Origin: Psococerastis gibbosa | Taxonomy: Eukaryota; Arthropoda; Insecta; Psocodea; Psocidae | Assembly: GCA_963971405.1 (NCBI GenBank) | Contig: OZ020488.1 | Location: 8,125,261-8,189,260 of the forward strand | DNA length: 64,000 nt | Direction of reading: 5' to 3' | Shown here: positions 1 to 11,669 of the stretch, one piece after another | Layout: each line of letters starts with the position of its first letter | Numbering within the stretch: the stretch's first letter is position 1 | The notes under the pieces: model-generated | What the model saw: the letters and a program-made list of their open reading frames with translations, nothing else | The model's database searches: none | What the model was told of the DNA's origin: nothing | Translations under genes and position numbers: made by a program

Positions 1-361
1 AATTGTGCTACGCGGCGATTTTTGAAATTCTTCAGGTGGTACGCGGGAACCAAAAGGTTGGGAACCTCTTGAAATAACAGGTTCCGATGTTTTAGTTGGC
101 TTCTAGGATAAAGCGCAGCCACACCAGCAGCAGCAGCATGGTACACTGAAGTCCAAAACGCAAAAAATGTCACTTGCACCCCTTGGCTTCCTGCCGCTTC
201 AATTATTGTAGTTACTGTGGTGCTTATTAGTTATCGAAGACGTGGTGTCATTTAAAGTCGCCTTAACTAAACAGTAAACCTGTTAGTGTTTGTTACAATA
301 TAAAAAAGGTTAGGCTGTAGTTTGCTTTAGCTAACAATAATACATTTTCCATTTGTTTCAG

Positions 362-392
362 AATATAAGATGAACATGTAACGGATGCCGCC
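362..392 (+). promoter_or_regulatory. Ddr: 5' UTR piece of the Ddr start exon with two tiny uORFs
   Basis: A pyrimidine-rich tract ending in TTTGTTTCAG (AG at 360-361) looks like a splice acceptor, so the coding start probably lies in a second exon and the promoter is upstream of this window. The leader then holds two minimal uORFs. ATG AAC ATG TAA is at 370-381. ATG CCG CCA TGA is at 385-396, and its stop overlaps the main start codon as ATGA. The main ATG at 393 has a near-ideal context, GCCGCCATGA. The acceptor is inferred from sequence only. Confidence 0.6.
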
Positions 393-459
393 ATGAAAGT
401 GCTGCTGGCACTTCTAAGCCTGTTTTCCTGCTTTACCACGCCGTTTTCTATCGACCCTT
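393..459 (+). CDS. Ddr: Ddr exon with start codon and signal peptide (residues 1-22 plus one base)
   Basis: First coding exon of a discoidin domain receptor, a collagen-responsive receptor tyrosine kinase of the plasma membrane. It encodes Met-Lys followed by a hydrophobic run of Leu, Ala, Val and Phe (residues 3-14), then a polar stretch ending in SIDP, a typical cleavable signal peptide. I chose the ATG at 393 because of its strong GCCGCCATG context and because it opens the signal peptide. The donor is TT|GTAAGT at 459/460. The exon ends one base into a codon, which matches exactly the two bases that open the exon at 18685. Only the leader and a few mature residues are encoded here, so the identification depends on joining to the next exons. 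Confidence 0.9.
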
Positions 460-514
460 GTAAGTATTTATTTATTTTACCTTATAAACTCTCCGAGACC
501 GGTGAGACCACTTA

Positions 515-750
515 TATGGTCAGGATTAGTCCAGTTGGTTGAGAGCTAGACTATGAAACGCAAGGTCGAGGTTTCGAGACTCTGCATTGAAGGAAAAAAA
601 TTTCCTCTGAGCCTGGTTCCACCCAACCCCAATGTGTACCTTCATGGGCAGGGGAAAAACGCGAATGCCGGCCATGTCACTGACCACACCATACCAAATA
701 GTGCAGTGGTCATGAGATACGTTCCTCTACCATGTTTGTCGTGCCACGTC
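515..750 (+). repeat. tRNA-derived SINE, family S1, copy 1
   Basis: The head has a pol III A-box-like TAGTCCAGTTGG (527-538) and a B-box-like GGTTTCGAGAC (570-580). A body follows containing GACCACACCATACC and CAGTGGTCATGAGA. The same head and body recur at 26806-27000 and 48243-48365, which shows it is a dispersed family. A 13-G run follows at 763-775. Confidence 0.6.
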
Positions 751-1143
751 GTTTTTAGGGATGGGGGGGGGGGGGAATTTGGTGCTCCTAAACCATATGG
801 ACCTTTATTGTACCCAGTTGTAGCCCGAGGTTTTAACGGAACAACGTAAAGTCTTTTTCTTCTTGCAATGCCTCTTCTATTGAAGATTGGCGATCATCAT
901 GGCATATGTAGTCTTGACTATCATACTCTTCTTCTTCAAGTTACAGCCGGATGATGGCCGGTTGGTAGCAGCATATTACAGCGATGTCTCCAATCTCCGC
1001 GATTTTGACATGCCCTCTTCAGCTCCACATCATGTTTAATTTGTTGGAGATATTCGTCTCGTGGCCGTCCCCGTCGATTTACGCCTTCCATGATCCCCTC
1101 ATCCCCTATCATCCTAAGGAATTATAACACATTGGTTAACCGT

Positions 1144-1395
1144 TGCCTTTTGCATCCTTATGCCGTTGACTCTTCATTGAGTTCCTCCGCCGTCTGGTAA
1201 TGTTTCCCAACCCAAAGAGTGCCCTGCAATGAAAAGACTGTGTTTTCGCTTATCCCGGCTAAAACACGGTCCCCTATTTGTTCAGTCACCATTAGGCACT
1301 TCCATCGTCACCGCGAGAAGTTAGAGATTAGGGATTTTCACTTCTGCCATAAGACATTGCTCAGAAGATCACCTACTTTGAAGATAAAGACAGTT
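1144..1395. repeat. Interspersed repeat R-A, copy 1
   Basis: Shares TTGCATCCTTATGCCG, TTATCCCGGCT and TGTTCAGTCACCA in order with 48366-48520, and the later part with 48800-48958. No coding assignment; class unknown. Confidence 0.55.
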
Positions 1396-1419
1396 GAGTA
1401 GGATACATAGTTTTAATTT

Positions 1420-1690
1420 TTGCTTTCCAATTTATACGTAGTATAAGGAAAGCTTTGTGATGGTCGAAATTTTCGATTCCGAGATTTCAACGGATTTACA
1501 CGTTTTGAGGTCCCAGAAACCAAAAAAAGTGCTTTGTACGAAATGTCTGTCTGTCTCTCACTCTGTCTGTCGCTCTGTCTGTCTGTTCATCGATTTCCGG
1601 GCAAACTACTTGGTCGATTCCGATGAAATTCGGCATGTAAGTTCACCAAAATCATACCTCGGGACCATTTTTTTTATTTACCATCACCTT
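1420..1690 (+). repeat. Interspersed repeat R-B, 5' part, copy 1
   Basis: Begins with the hairpin-like GCTTTCC ... GGAAAGC, then TTTGTGATGGTCGAAATTTT, a TGTC-rich microsatellite and GATGAAATTCGGCATGTA. The same order is found at 6530, 8670, 29805 and 59905. The last two are the long copies. Confidence 0.65.
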
Positions 1691-3214
1691 TTAATTCCGT
1701 ATAGAAAACCACCCCAATGACATTACAATAATGTTCCTAGTCCATTAAACTGATAACCCTGAAATATTTAACATAATTTTACTAAAGGGTCATTCCCAGA
1801 CGATGGTCAGCGACACGTTATATGGAGGGTGCAAATTACTTAAGGAAATGTAGTTAGCTCGTACGTTTTTTGGTCGATAAAGCAATAAAGGGCCCGGTGT
1901 GTGAGGAGAGGGGGGGGGGCAGTTTCCGGTAAAATCTCCCCCACCACCTAGACGCTTGTGGAAACCCCATCAATGCTACCAACCTCCCCGTTATCGGAGT
2001 GTATTATATACTTGAACCTTTCTTGGTAAATTTGACGGTCTTCTCTCTCTCTCTGTATGGAGTCGAAAACGACATATGGCTGCCCTGGTACTTCCTTAAT
2101 ACCTTTTTGGAAGTAATAAATTGTCCATAGAATGGTCCTTCTCTGGTTGATTTAAGTATTTCCTATTTCTTTCCGTTGGTAGTGATGTCAGCAATCCATT
2201 TATTCGCTTCTATGACTCATTTATTCCTAGCTAGGTTGCAGTATGCTGTAAGGTGACTATCCGTCCCGTTTTCAATGGGACATTTGCACCACATGTATAC
2301 CGTGCCAAAATGTTGTTCTCTAAATGCGGGGGGGGGGGGGATGGTGGAGGCTTAGTACCCCAAAAACTTTAATAGATTAATATCCATGATTGCAGTGCAG
2401 AATTAAACATTAATATTGACAAAAGAACGGTCCCAAACTCCGAAATTTTCAACATAATACATTAAAATAGTGTGGCAGTCGAATTTTGGAGCTAAAATAA
2501 TTTTTTTTTAAATTATTGTTATGCTCTGTGAAAAACACTTTCGTATTTTTAATTATTCCTTTATTTCTTAAGTTTTTCAATTAATTTGTTTTATTTTCTT
2601 GAAAATCATGGGGGTCTTGACAAGTATCTAAGGGTGGCTAAAATCTAAAAATCTAAATTTTGTGCAAATAAATTGCTTTAAAACATCGCAGATACACGAC
2701 AGTAAAAATATTTTTAGTCGGCAGACGACACCCGCCAATTTAGATGTATTGCAGACACTAGACATCCAAAATACCAATGCTAGTAAAAAAATTCAGCTCA
2801 TCAATCTTGTCGGTTTCTGGTTACACAAATTAAATTGGCAATAAAATGCATTCATCAACAGGTCGTGAGAACTAAATAGCGCATCTGCCTCGTGTGTGGC
2901 CGGTTGGCCACAATGAAGACAAGTGTAAAAAATTACCAAGCTAACAATGCCAGCAATTCATATTCAAGGTAGACGGACGTGCGACAGGCCCCGATTTCTA
3001 AGCACCTCGGGGACCCCTTCGGAACAAGAGCTATAGCACGTCAAAATAAATAATGTCCTGATAGAGTGAATCTATGCCTATTTTTAAATTTGTAGTGGCC
3101 CACTGATCGTAGCTCAATGCCAATGACACCGTGGTTTTTACATTGATATTGGTTCTGTATGAGTTTTTAGCCATTGCTAAACTGGAGCACTTCCTCAATG
3201 TCAACATCCACTGA

Positions 3215-3260
3215 CTTCTTTCTTCTGAGGTCACAATCTCAACGATTGGTTGGCAGCGTG
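3215..3260 (-). repeat. Short fragment shared with the LINE tail at 27488-27537
   Basis: TTCTTCTGAGGTC followed by AATCTCAA and GGTTGGCAGC occurs here and, slightly diverged, at 27488-27537 next to a LINE C-terminal fragment. It is too short to classify alone. Confidence 0.4.
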
Positions 3261-4032
3261 CCCCACCCCTGGATCCGCTAATGCTAAAACGTGTCTGTTT
3301 CAATCTGATCCGGCCTATGCGCTTCTTTACATCGCGAAAACTAGCAATTAACCAGCTAGCGCAGTGGCGAGTGGAGTAAGGGTTTATCTTTGAGGGACGG
3401 GGGTTCATTGGCTTAAATAGGGGTCCTCCCCCCCCCAGGGGCACCCGTAGGTCGTAGCCTTCCCCCCCAGGATTTCTGGTGACAAAGACGTTATGGAGGC
3501 GAAAGGCATAGCATCCACAATAACGAAAGGGAAATTAATTCTTGGTATGCTTATTTTTACATCATTTAAAAAAATCGACACATTGACTGAGTACTTTCAC
3601 AAAAAATATATTACTCAAAATGCTTAAAACCCCAATATTTCAGACTTATTTTCGGAACTGTTTTCTACGGGGGAGACCCTCGGGCCCCCCTCCGTGATAG
3701 GTTTATTCGTCGGTAAGAAACTCAACTGTACTGCTTGCAAAATTCGTAAAACTTAACTAATTTGGGCCTATTTATCAATTTTTTTCTCCGGGGGAGCCCC
3801 CGGGCCCCCTTTCTCCCTCCTTCTCACTTCGGAAGTGAATGAGTAATGAATCAAAATCTTGGAGTCCTAAAGCCCCCCCCCCCCCCGAAATTTTGGGAAT
3901 TTACGCCAATGCGGGGGTTTGTGTATAATTTGTGTATGATAATTGATACATTTATTAGAATGAGTTGAAACATTTGCATGCCAGAGTTGGAAAATCGCTG
4001 GGTCCTCCCCCCCCCCCCCTCCACCATACCCT

Positions 4033-4097
4033 CGTGATGCCCCTGGGTGTGTACCAGATTTTCGAGTCTTAATAAATGTCCTACCCATCTCGGGCAC
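4033..4097 (-). pseudogene. LINE C-terminal fragment (KWVGH-type)
   Basis: Read on the minus strand this resembles the RWVGH-L(L/F)-x-E-x-x motif near the C-terminus of endonuclease/reverse-transcriptase LINE proteins. It is nearly the same DNA as 27680-27730. A C run at 4007-4019 follows. Short and broken. Confidence 0.5.
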
Positions 4098-4165
4098 ACC
4101 GATTACAAGCGATAATTAACAAGCTAAGACAAGCTTGCCATTGCCACAACAGGCTTAAATATATA

Positions 4166-4290
4166 CATAATAAATTCCTTATAAAATTTGTAAAACTTAC
4201 TGTCACTCATTGGGAGTAATATAAGTAAATAACGTTGTACAGTTTGACGCCAAAGTGTACAAAGTTATTTTATTCACAATGAGAGACTAC
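4166..4290. repeat. Local duplicate unit, first copy
   Basis: The unit with AAAACTTACTGTCACT, GTACAGTTTGACG and AAAGTGTAC is repeated, diverged, at 4628-4751. Both copies are followed or preceded by blocks carrying the GAGACCCTCGGGCCCCC motif (3670, 3790, 4455). Confidence 0.6.
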
Positions 4291-4320
4291 TAAGATTTTC
4301 GTGTCTTATTACATGTCTTA

Positions 4321-4390
4321 GGCGCATATTCCACTGACGTCAATATTTCACTATTGACGTGTTTGACGTGATAGCAGACATTAAAGACAG
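4321..4390. mobile_element. Partial Harbinger-like MITE end
   Basis: Begins GGCGCATATTCCACTGACGT right after TTA, and carries the GACGTGATAGCAGACATTAA block of the other members of this family (10181, 13978, 24045, 53583). The other end is lost. Confidence 0.5.
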
Positions 4391-4627
4391 TGTAAAAATG
4401 TCTGCTAAATTGCGTAAAACCCCACTATTTCAGTCCTATTTTTCACAATTTTTCTCCCGGGTGAGACCCTCGGGCCCCCCTTGTGCTCGATTGTATTAAT
4501 TACCCATAATATAGAACCCTTATTGGCCTGAAACTGCGTAAAATCCCAATATTTCAGCCCTATTTAAAAAAAATATCGTATTTAATCTTAGCCCCCTCCT
4601 TGGTCTCATTCTAGATCCGCGCCTGTA

Positions 4628-4751
4628 CATAATATTCTCCTTATTTAATTTATAAAACTTACTGTCACTACTCATTATATATGAATAAATTAACTTTGTA
4701 CAGTTTGACGTTAAAGTGTACGCCGTTATTTCATGCACAAGGAGAGGCTAC
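4628..4751. repeat. Local duplicate unit, second copy
   Basis: Diverged copy of 4166-4290, about 460 bp downstream in the same orientation. Confidence 0.6.
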
Positions 4752-5387
4752 TCGGGTAGAAGCTCTGCATACCCATATGAATTGTAATGATATACAGTAA
4801 AATAACATAAATCACATTCAAATGTATTTTCATCATAAAGGGAGCTCCTACCAAAAAAATAAATCCGGGCCTGAACGTGTCATAAAGACTTGAAACTGAC
4901 GGGCCGCGAGACAGGGCTCGTCATGCCGGGTAGAATTTGGTTTGTGAGAATTTCTCAGAGCTTTTGTTTGAACTCAAGAACCGTTTCTAGCTTTTACAAG
5001 TTCATTTGCAAGTGAGCTTTGAATTTACAACTGAATGGGATGTTCATGAACCCGCAAAAACCTCGCTTCCGGACTTTAGTTTGAATACGATTGCTCTTCC
5101 ATGTGTGAATTTCAGTAGGTTCATTTATGAATATTAATGATTGACTGGCTATCTTCAAAAATACCTTCTCCGTAAATAGTTATAGTCAACCTTTTTGCCC
5201 TCAGTGCGACCCCCGGGAAGAAATGGACCGAAAACACTTTAAGACGTGCTCGGCTCTATTCAATAGCGGAGGTTCACCAGATTATGTGTTGTATTGGGCT
5301 GCAAGAAAGCTGAAGTTGGAAGCTTAATGCTATGGCTTAATTTAGTTATAAAACATTTGTTCTTCGGTGTCTTACTTCGGTGTCATA

Positions 5388-5462
5388 CTTGGTAGCTTGC
5401 TCTTGCACTTGAGCGAGTCTCTACACATCGTGGTATCGCAGACCTGTCACTGATAATCTCCT
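5388..5462 (+). repeat. Poly-A SINE family S5, truncated head
   Basis: GTAGCTTGCTCTTGCACTTG and GCGAGTCTCTACACA match the head of S5 (see 15941-16121). The tail is missing. Confidence 0.5.
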
Positions 5463-6529
5463 CGTGGTGGCTGTTTCTTGCAAGGACGTAGGTACCTTGA
5501 GACCCATTGAGCACTCCACATTTTACTTTTACGACCCTGATCTCACTCATCATCCAAGCCAACCTCCCCGCCAGCACGGTGTCCATGTTTCCAATTCTTC
5601 AAAGGTGGCTTGGCTGAAACATTCAAGTCCCCATCATCTCCATAGAGTAGGGCATGGCAGCAGAAGGTGAGACGCTGCCTCCCTGTGACCTGTCCAACAG
5701 GCAGTGTCTGCATTTGTCCTCCTCAATGAGTTAACCTGTTCTCTGAAGATGCTTCTAACTAATCTTAACTAACCCTAACTAAAAGAAACGCCCTCTGCAT
5801 GTAAAAATCCAATGGAAGACAGAAGGGCAGAGAGCTTACGACAGAAGAAGAACATCCTGGTCGAAGAACCTAAGGCAGTGTTTTGGGAAAAGCACGACTT
5901 CCATTTTCAGAGCAGCAGTCAGTCTTCAAGATCCAAATTGCCATGATGATCTTCGAAGAGGCATTAAAAGAAGAAGTGCAAACACAGTGCGTCTTTTTGG
6001 TGATCTTGACTTTTACTCGCAGCAACATTCAGCTCCACTAATAAAAACACTGTGTACTTTTATGGTATTTATAATAAATACTTCTCAAGTGATGGTGGGA
6101 TTAAATTTACGAAGATTCAAGACTCCAGCAGTGTTTAGTATAACTCTTCCAGCCAACCCATTGTTTACTTATAGTTCAAAGCCTAGTAATTAATTACTTC
6201 GCTTTTTGAGATAAAAAATAACAAGACTACACTGGCAAAAGATGGGATCACAAATTGACAGACTAATGACGGGGTCTTTATGAAAATAAAGCAGCTTATG
6301 ATGCTGTTCAGTGTTTAGTTGTTTACGCCTGAACAGCGTGTTTCGTCACCTCGAGATATGCCCATGTGTTATTTCCACTGAAGAGGTCATATTTACTTCT
6401 TAAGCGCGTGGCTGTGTGGTTGTTGGAATGTAGGCTGGGCTGCTCAAATGGGCCATTAGTTAATATTATTACTGTACTTATGGCCGCTTGTGCTATCACA
6501 ATGTTTCTGGTTGCTTTACTATTCATACG

Positions 6530-6765
6530 TCGGTATACGGAATGCTTTGTGATGGTCAAAAAATTTTGATTTCAACAGAATTACACGTTTTGGGGTCCCT
6601 GGATTCCAAAAAAGTGGTTTTTACGAAATGTCTGTCAGTCACTCTATCAGTTCGCCAATTTGTGGACTAACTACTTGAAGAATTTCGATGAAGTTCGCAA
6701 AAATTGTAACTCGGGAATGTTTTCAGCTAACTCAATTTTGGGGGGTCTTACCACCCAAAGGACTC
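6530..6765 (+). repeat. Interspersed repeat R-B, copy 2 (5' part)
   Basis: Contains TGCTTTGTGATGGTCAAAA, ATTACACGTTTTGGGGTCC and CTCAATTTTGGGGGGTCTTA in family order. Truncated after this. Confidence 0.6.
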
Positions 6766-6782
6766 GTATCTGTACTTCCACC

Positions 6783-7003
6783 TGTATCATTGCGTCAATG
6801 GTAAGCTTGTCCTAGCTTCTCCATTATCACTTGTAGTCGGTGTAGGTTGACATCGAGAACATATACCAGTTTGCCAATGGCCAAAAATGCATACGTAATC
6901 CATACAAATAATGTCCGAAATCCACGGGGTCGTTGGAATTGGACAAAGGACCTATGGGCCACTACATGTAGACCACTACATGTAGACCTGGGACCATAAA
7001 ACC
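6783..7003 (-). repeat. Interspersed repeat R-C, minus copy
   Basis: On the minus strand it reads the family blocks TTTTGGCCATTGGCAAACTG, ATGTCAACCTACACCG and AAGCTTACCATTGACGCAAT. Other copies lie at 18003, 23488, 32626, 38775 and 47463. Confidence 0.65.
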
Positions 7004-7658
7004 TCATTGAGAAAAATTACAGGTACAGTTACCACCCAAAAACGTTCGAAATGACAAAAGCGTGGAAAAGCTAAGTAAAAGTAAACAAATAATTACCAGT
7101 GTGGGATCACACAATGACGCACCATTTCTACATCAAAAATATAACATTTCTAAAAAATAAAAAAATCCCCAAAATTTTCAATTCAATTTTTCAGTATCAC
7201 CAACAACTGCGTTGATATCATGTATCAAAAATATATTATTCAAAAAACTTGAATATCTCTCCGGAGAATTGAAGAGCTTTCAGCTTTATTCCAACAAAAG
7301 GAAACTTTTCACATGTATGCGAAAGAAAAAAACGTAAACGAGGGTTCCATTATAACCCCCCCCCCTCCTCCAGCCGTCTGATCGATTACTGATTTTGAGG
7401 TCGGACTTGAGCTGTTGATCAGAGGGGGGGGGGGGAATGGGCCTGATGAAAAAAGTCGAGGATCTCTCTACTGAAGAATCGCAGCTTCTCAAGAAAACAA
7501 TTCCAACTGTTTGTCCAGTCTTCCCCCGTTTGGTTTCCCCTACTTTTCTTACATTTTTTCTAACCTTTTTGTCCATTGATTCTCAAATGCCACCCTTTGC
7601 ATGTTTTATCGTACATGGTTTTTGTTTGACATTGACGACAAACGCATTTTCACCCCAG

Positions 7659-7904
7659 TGTACTAGGTTTGTCTACTTACTACTACCACAAGTACAGCAC
7701 TATTACGTCACTAGATATATAGAGACACAGCCACTACAAGTATCCCATACGAGACTGACATACATACAACGACAATCCAAGTACGTAGGACTAACGCACT
7801 ACAACAGACTTCCGACATACGTAAAAACTAATAAACAATTGAACGTATTTCGAAAATATCTAAAAACAAATCTCAACGAGTTAACACCGACAAACGAAGA
7901 CTGA
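7659..7904 (+). pseudogene. LINE C-terminal remnant (GxxxYNxLP type)
   Basis: The open frame ends at TGA 7902-7904 and contains YVGLTHYNRLPTYVKT followed by a basic FRKYLKTNL. This matches the C-terminal pattern G-x3-YN-x-LP-x2-(I/V)K-x(n)-F(K/R)-x2-L(K) common in non-LTR retrotransposon proteins. The upstream part of the open frame, from 7437, does not resemble a LINE and starts in a G run, so it is probably unrelated. No reverse-transcriptase core is present. Confidence 0.6.
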
Positions 7905-8669
7905 ACAACTTTGAACTTACTGACTTACTTACTGAAAGTCTTTTTCAAATTTAAGCTGCACACGGGCTGAGCCCTGCAGCATATTACGATTACTGTAATT
8001 TTACTTTTTATGGAGATATGAATTTAAAAAAAAAAAACCTTGCAGAAAAGCATGGTTTGCGTTTCTTCTAAATACAGTCGTTAAAAGCTTAAAAATTAGG
8101 TATTTTACATTAAGTGAAAGAAGCCAGGCGCGAAGCTGCGTGCTGCTTTCTGTCTCTGGAAGATTCACTATGACTTCACTGCATGAGCTAGTGACCCCCA
8201 TTTCTCAGGGCAATTTTCTTAATTTTCTCTTAATTACTCACTGCTGACAGAAACTTTCCCCGGGGCTGGCACAGGTGATAGGGCGAAATTCATTGATGGA
8301 TAGTCCATTATTTGCACACTCCGGCCTGATTCGCCAGTTTTCGTAAAACTTTATCGAAAGTCATTAATTTCAGGGGGGCATATTAATCATTGGTATGACT
8401 ACCTGTCCCAACCGTCAGCCTCTACCCCAATCCACTCACCCTCCCCTTCGCCCTTACCCCGGTGGGGGGGGGGGGGGTGCCCAGTCAAAAGCTGAATTTA
8501 CAATTTCATATGTAGCCGGTAAGACTTATGATTTTTGGATGTTTTGGCTGCAAAAATTTTGATCAGGTCTTGTGTACTGTGTCCAGGCTACTTCAGGTTT
8601 AATTGACTACGTCTTCGACATCGACTTCGAACAAAAAAAAATTATCAGTTAGCCTGCTCGTTTTTTAAT

Positions 8670-9025
8670 TGAATTATTCCTTTTCTATGTATACGTTAAT
8701 AGAAGGAAAGCTATGTAACGGCCGAAATTATTTATTTCAAGATTCCAACGGATTTACACGTTTTTAGGTAAGAGGAACCAAAAAATGTGATTTTGACGGA
8801 CGAAATGATTGTCCATCTGTCTGATTTGTATTCAAACTACCCAACAAAAATCATATCCCGGGAACATTTTTTCTATCGTGGCCCCAATTTGGGGGGTCAC
8901 TCCCACAAAAACTCAAAAGACGGCTAAGAATTTTTTCAAAAACGACTCCAACTATATTTTTGAATTCATATATGTTGTATTCGGTGTCAATGTAAATAAA
9001 CCCCACTAGGCATTCCCCTTGATCG
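8670..9025 (+). repeat. Interspersed repeat R-B, copy 3
   Basis: Has the GAAGGAAAGCTATGTAACGG start, the CAACGGATTTACACG block and CATATATGTTGTATTCGG. Partly diverged. It runs further into the family body than copies 1 and 2. Confidence 0.55.
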
Positions 9026-9060
9026 GAATGAAATGAAATCCCTACTAAAAGCTGAGTAGG

Positions 9061-9354
9061 AACATCTTCGAACCCACCCTAAAAATCACCCAAATTTCCC
9101 TGAAACAACAACAACAACAAAAATCAAAATGGGCTACCAAAGGGTTTGTGAACAACCTCGGAAACACATTCTATGATCAGGGAATATTAATTATTATTAA
9201 TCACCTAGCTTACTGGACGCTTTATAGTAAAGTCGTCGAACACACCCTAAATTTGCTAAATTTCCCTGAAATCGTAACATTACAATCAAAATCAGCTGCT
9301 AAAAGTTTTAAGAACAATCTTGGAAACACATTCTATACAGGTAGGGAATATTAA
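9061..9354. repeat. Two diverged tandem units
   Basis: CCACCCTAAA, AAATTTCCCTGAAA, AATCAAAA, GGAAACACATTCTAT and GGGAATATTAAT occur in the same order in 9061-9195 and again in 9230-9354. An old local duplication of unknown origin. Confidence 0.6.
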
Positions 9355-10180
9355 TTTCGCGTAATGCTGTACGAGAAGAGGCAAAAAATATGATCCGAAC
9401 CGAGGTATTTCATGGGAATACGTTGTTTGCGTTCCCACGAGTTAGTCGTTTTCCGAGAAATGTAGGACTATGAATTTCAAACTTGTGCTACCTTTGTTTT
9501 TTTGTAAACCTTAATTTAAAATCATATACTAAAAGCCTGGTCGTCTGCCTCTCCCACATGGCGGTTTCCCATAGATTATTTAGATTAGTCAAGAGGTTTT
9601 TCATTTTATTCATAATTTTCATGTTTGTCTTCTTTGCAAAAATGATGGCAATTCTAATTTTGCCATTTTTTATTTATTTTTGTTCAGTTTTAATATTTTA
9701 ATGCTGCAGTTTTCATATTATGAGTAGAGCTCGTCACAAATTAATAATGCAGGCAGGTGCACCGTAAGGGCTCCAAACTGACACAAGAAAAATATTAATA
9801 ACGAACTATATTAAAATGTGTCAATGTAAATATTAGACAATATTTAAAGAGAAAAATAAATTTAAATTTAGGCCCCAATTTTGCTGCATTATTCAGCCAC
9901 TTCGAAATTTACTTGACGGTCATATTCCAGACATTTCAGTCATATGTTGCGCCGCTGCTGACATAAGGGGGGGGGGGGCAGCTGGCATGAGGAAGCACTC
10001 CAGCTCTTAAACTTCGTGTTTCTGGATATCAGTCTTCAGTTCAGTAATTTCAGGACAGGGACTTAGTTCCTACGTTACCTGGTCTCCTAGGTGACATGAT
10101 TTATTTAGAAAATAACTTCCAGACTGGTCATTAGTTTTTGATTCAGAGAGAAAGGAGTGAACATTAAATAGGTACTGTAA

Positions 10181-10300
10181 GGCGCAAATTCCGCCGATCT
10201 CGTTTGTGTTAGTCAGCGTGATATTGACGTGGTAGCAGACATTAAAGACCACGCCAATATCACGCTGACTAACACAAACTGGGTCGGTGGAATGTGCGCC
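10181..10300. mobile_element. Harbinger-like MITE, short foldback copy
   Basis: 120-bp near-perfect inverted repeat starting GGCGCAAATTCC and ending GGAATGTGCGCC, flanked by TAA at 10178-10180 and 10301-10303. A 3-bp TWA duplication is the PIF/Harbinger signature. The centre carries GGTAGCAGACATTAAAG, shared with the larger members. No transposase. Confidence 0.7.
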
Positions 10301-10816
10301 TAAGTGTTGCAAAAGTTCGAATATTTTTCCTATCTCAAATAACCAAGTGAGGTAGCAAACCTACAACAAATGTACATAGGTTTGCTAAGTGGCGTGTATA
10401 CGTGACAACAATTAAACCTACAAATTTACAACCTTTATTCAATTTTTATGTCTTGTAAGACGGACCACCATCCAATAAATAATTAAATACAACTAACGTT
10501 TTCACACAAAAACGAACCTTTGCTACCTAAGTACAACGTCGCAATTGTAAAACGGCTCTGTTGTTAAACTATAAAAAGAATGAAGCCGCTTTCGAAATTT
10601 TATGGCGACCATTAAGCAATTTTCAATTCTTACGACTTGCATTAGCTTTATACCGCTACACGTAACGGTGGCACACTTAACTCTTACGAGTGTGTTCCTG
10701 ACTACGGTTTATGGGTTTTTGGCGAAACGACTTCATAAATAGCTAGTCAAATTAGATTTGGTAGGTTAGCTACATTTTCTGGCCATGTACACATACATAA
10801 TAATTATGTTATATTA

Positions 10817-11043
10817 GTAGTAGTATGGTTTGACACAGTCCCAGGCCACGGTGTGGGCCCATAGGACTCCAGTGGACCTCCTGATTATAGTGGATTCCGA
10901 ACCACTTGGGAAACACAGTGAAGTCACACGATTAGTTCGGAGGTGACCAGGACAAGTCCTACCATGTTTCCCTACCGGCACTGAGCACACGACCAATTTA
11001 TCTGCAGCTTTGAACCTGCTCTGGTCCGCTGGATTCAACTTGG
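10817..11043 (-). mobile_element. SINE-like retroposon S2 with 13-bp target duplication
   Basis: Flanked by identical TTATGTTATATTA at 10804-10816 and 11044-11056. On the minus strand it starts CCAAGTTGAATCCAGCGGAC and ends in a TACTACTAC tail. Its middle carries GGTAGGACTTGTCCTGG and CACTATAATCAGGAGGTCC, shared with 20094-20372 and 31903-32078. The long duplication and simple tail indicate retroposition. The apparent ORFs within it are not genes. Confidence 0.8.
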
Positions 11044-11069
11044 TTATGTTATATTATAATATATATATA

Positions 11070-11452
11070 TCGCTCATGCACGAGAAAAGTGACAGATTTC
11101 TAAATAATGACTTTTGAGTTAATTCAAATTTTAGTTCTGACCATTTTTTAGTTTTTACTTGTAGTACAATCGAGGCACTTAATACTTTTGAGATGTGACA
11201 GTTTACTTGAAAGAGAAGTGTAATTACCACGTCAACGCCTGGAGTACATTCCGAATTATGTCAGTATTGCCAAACCCGAAGTAGTCAGACTTGACAATGG
11301 ATCAGTGACAAAACGCAATCTTTTGGAAACAAATTAAACTAGATAAATGACACTACATTCATAAAATTCGCTATATTTTCCTCGACATTTTTGTATAAAT
11401 AACTCAATTTTGCAATTTTTTGAAATGTGTCACTTTTCTCGTGCATGAGCGA
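11070..11452. mobile_element. TA-flanked MITE (Tc1/mariner-like target)
   Basis: 383 bp with 25-bp perfect terminal inverted repeats. The left begins TCGCTCATGCACGAGAAAAG and the right ends in its complement CATGAGCGA, flanked by TA at 11068-11069 and 11453-11454. The inside is AT-rich and non-coding. Confidence 0.75.
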
Positions 11453-11669
11453 TATGTTATGTTATATTCATCATCTTCTTTTCTTGGCTTTTGCTGTAGC
11501 CTAATGGTGTGGCACGATGCATTTCCGAACAGGCTATCGGTAATTCCAGTCAGGATGTACATGTTTATTGAAACGACTGATCATAGCACACAGGATGCAA
11601 ATGGTTTATTTTGCAATCGAGGGAAAGTCGCTGCATGTTAAGGGTCAACATAAAACACTGTGTATTGCC

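Noticed and set aside
7437..7658. N-terminal half of the 155-codon open frame as a gene start
   Set aside because: The ATG lies just after a G run and the segment does not resemble the LINE tail that follows; probably a chance fusion.
9061..9354. LTRs of a small retrotransposon
   Set aside because: The two units are adjacent, without TG...CA ends, primer-binding site or internal region; a tandem duplication is simpler.
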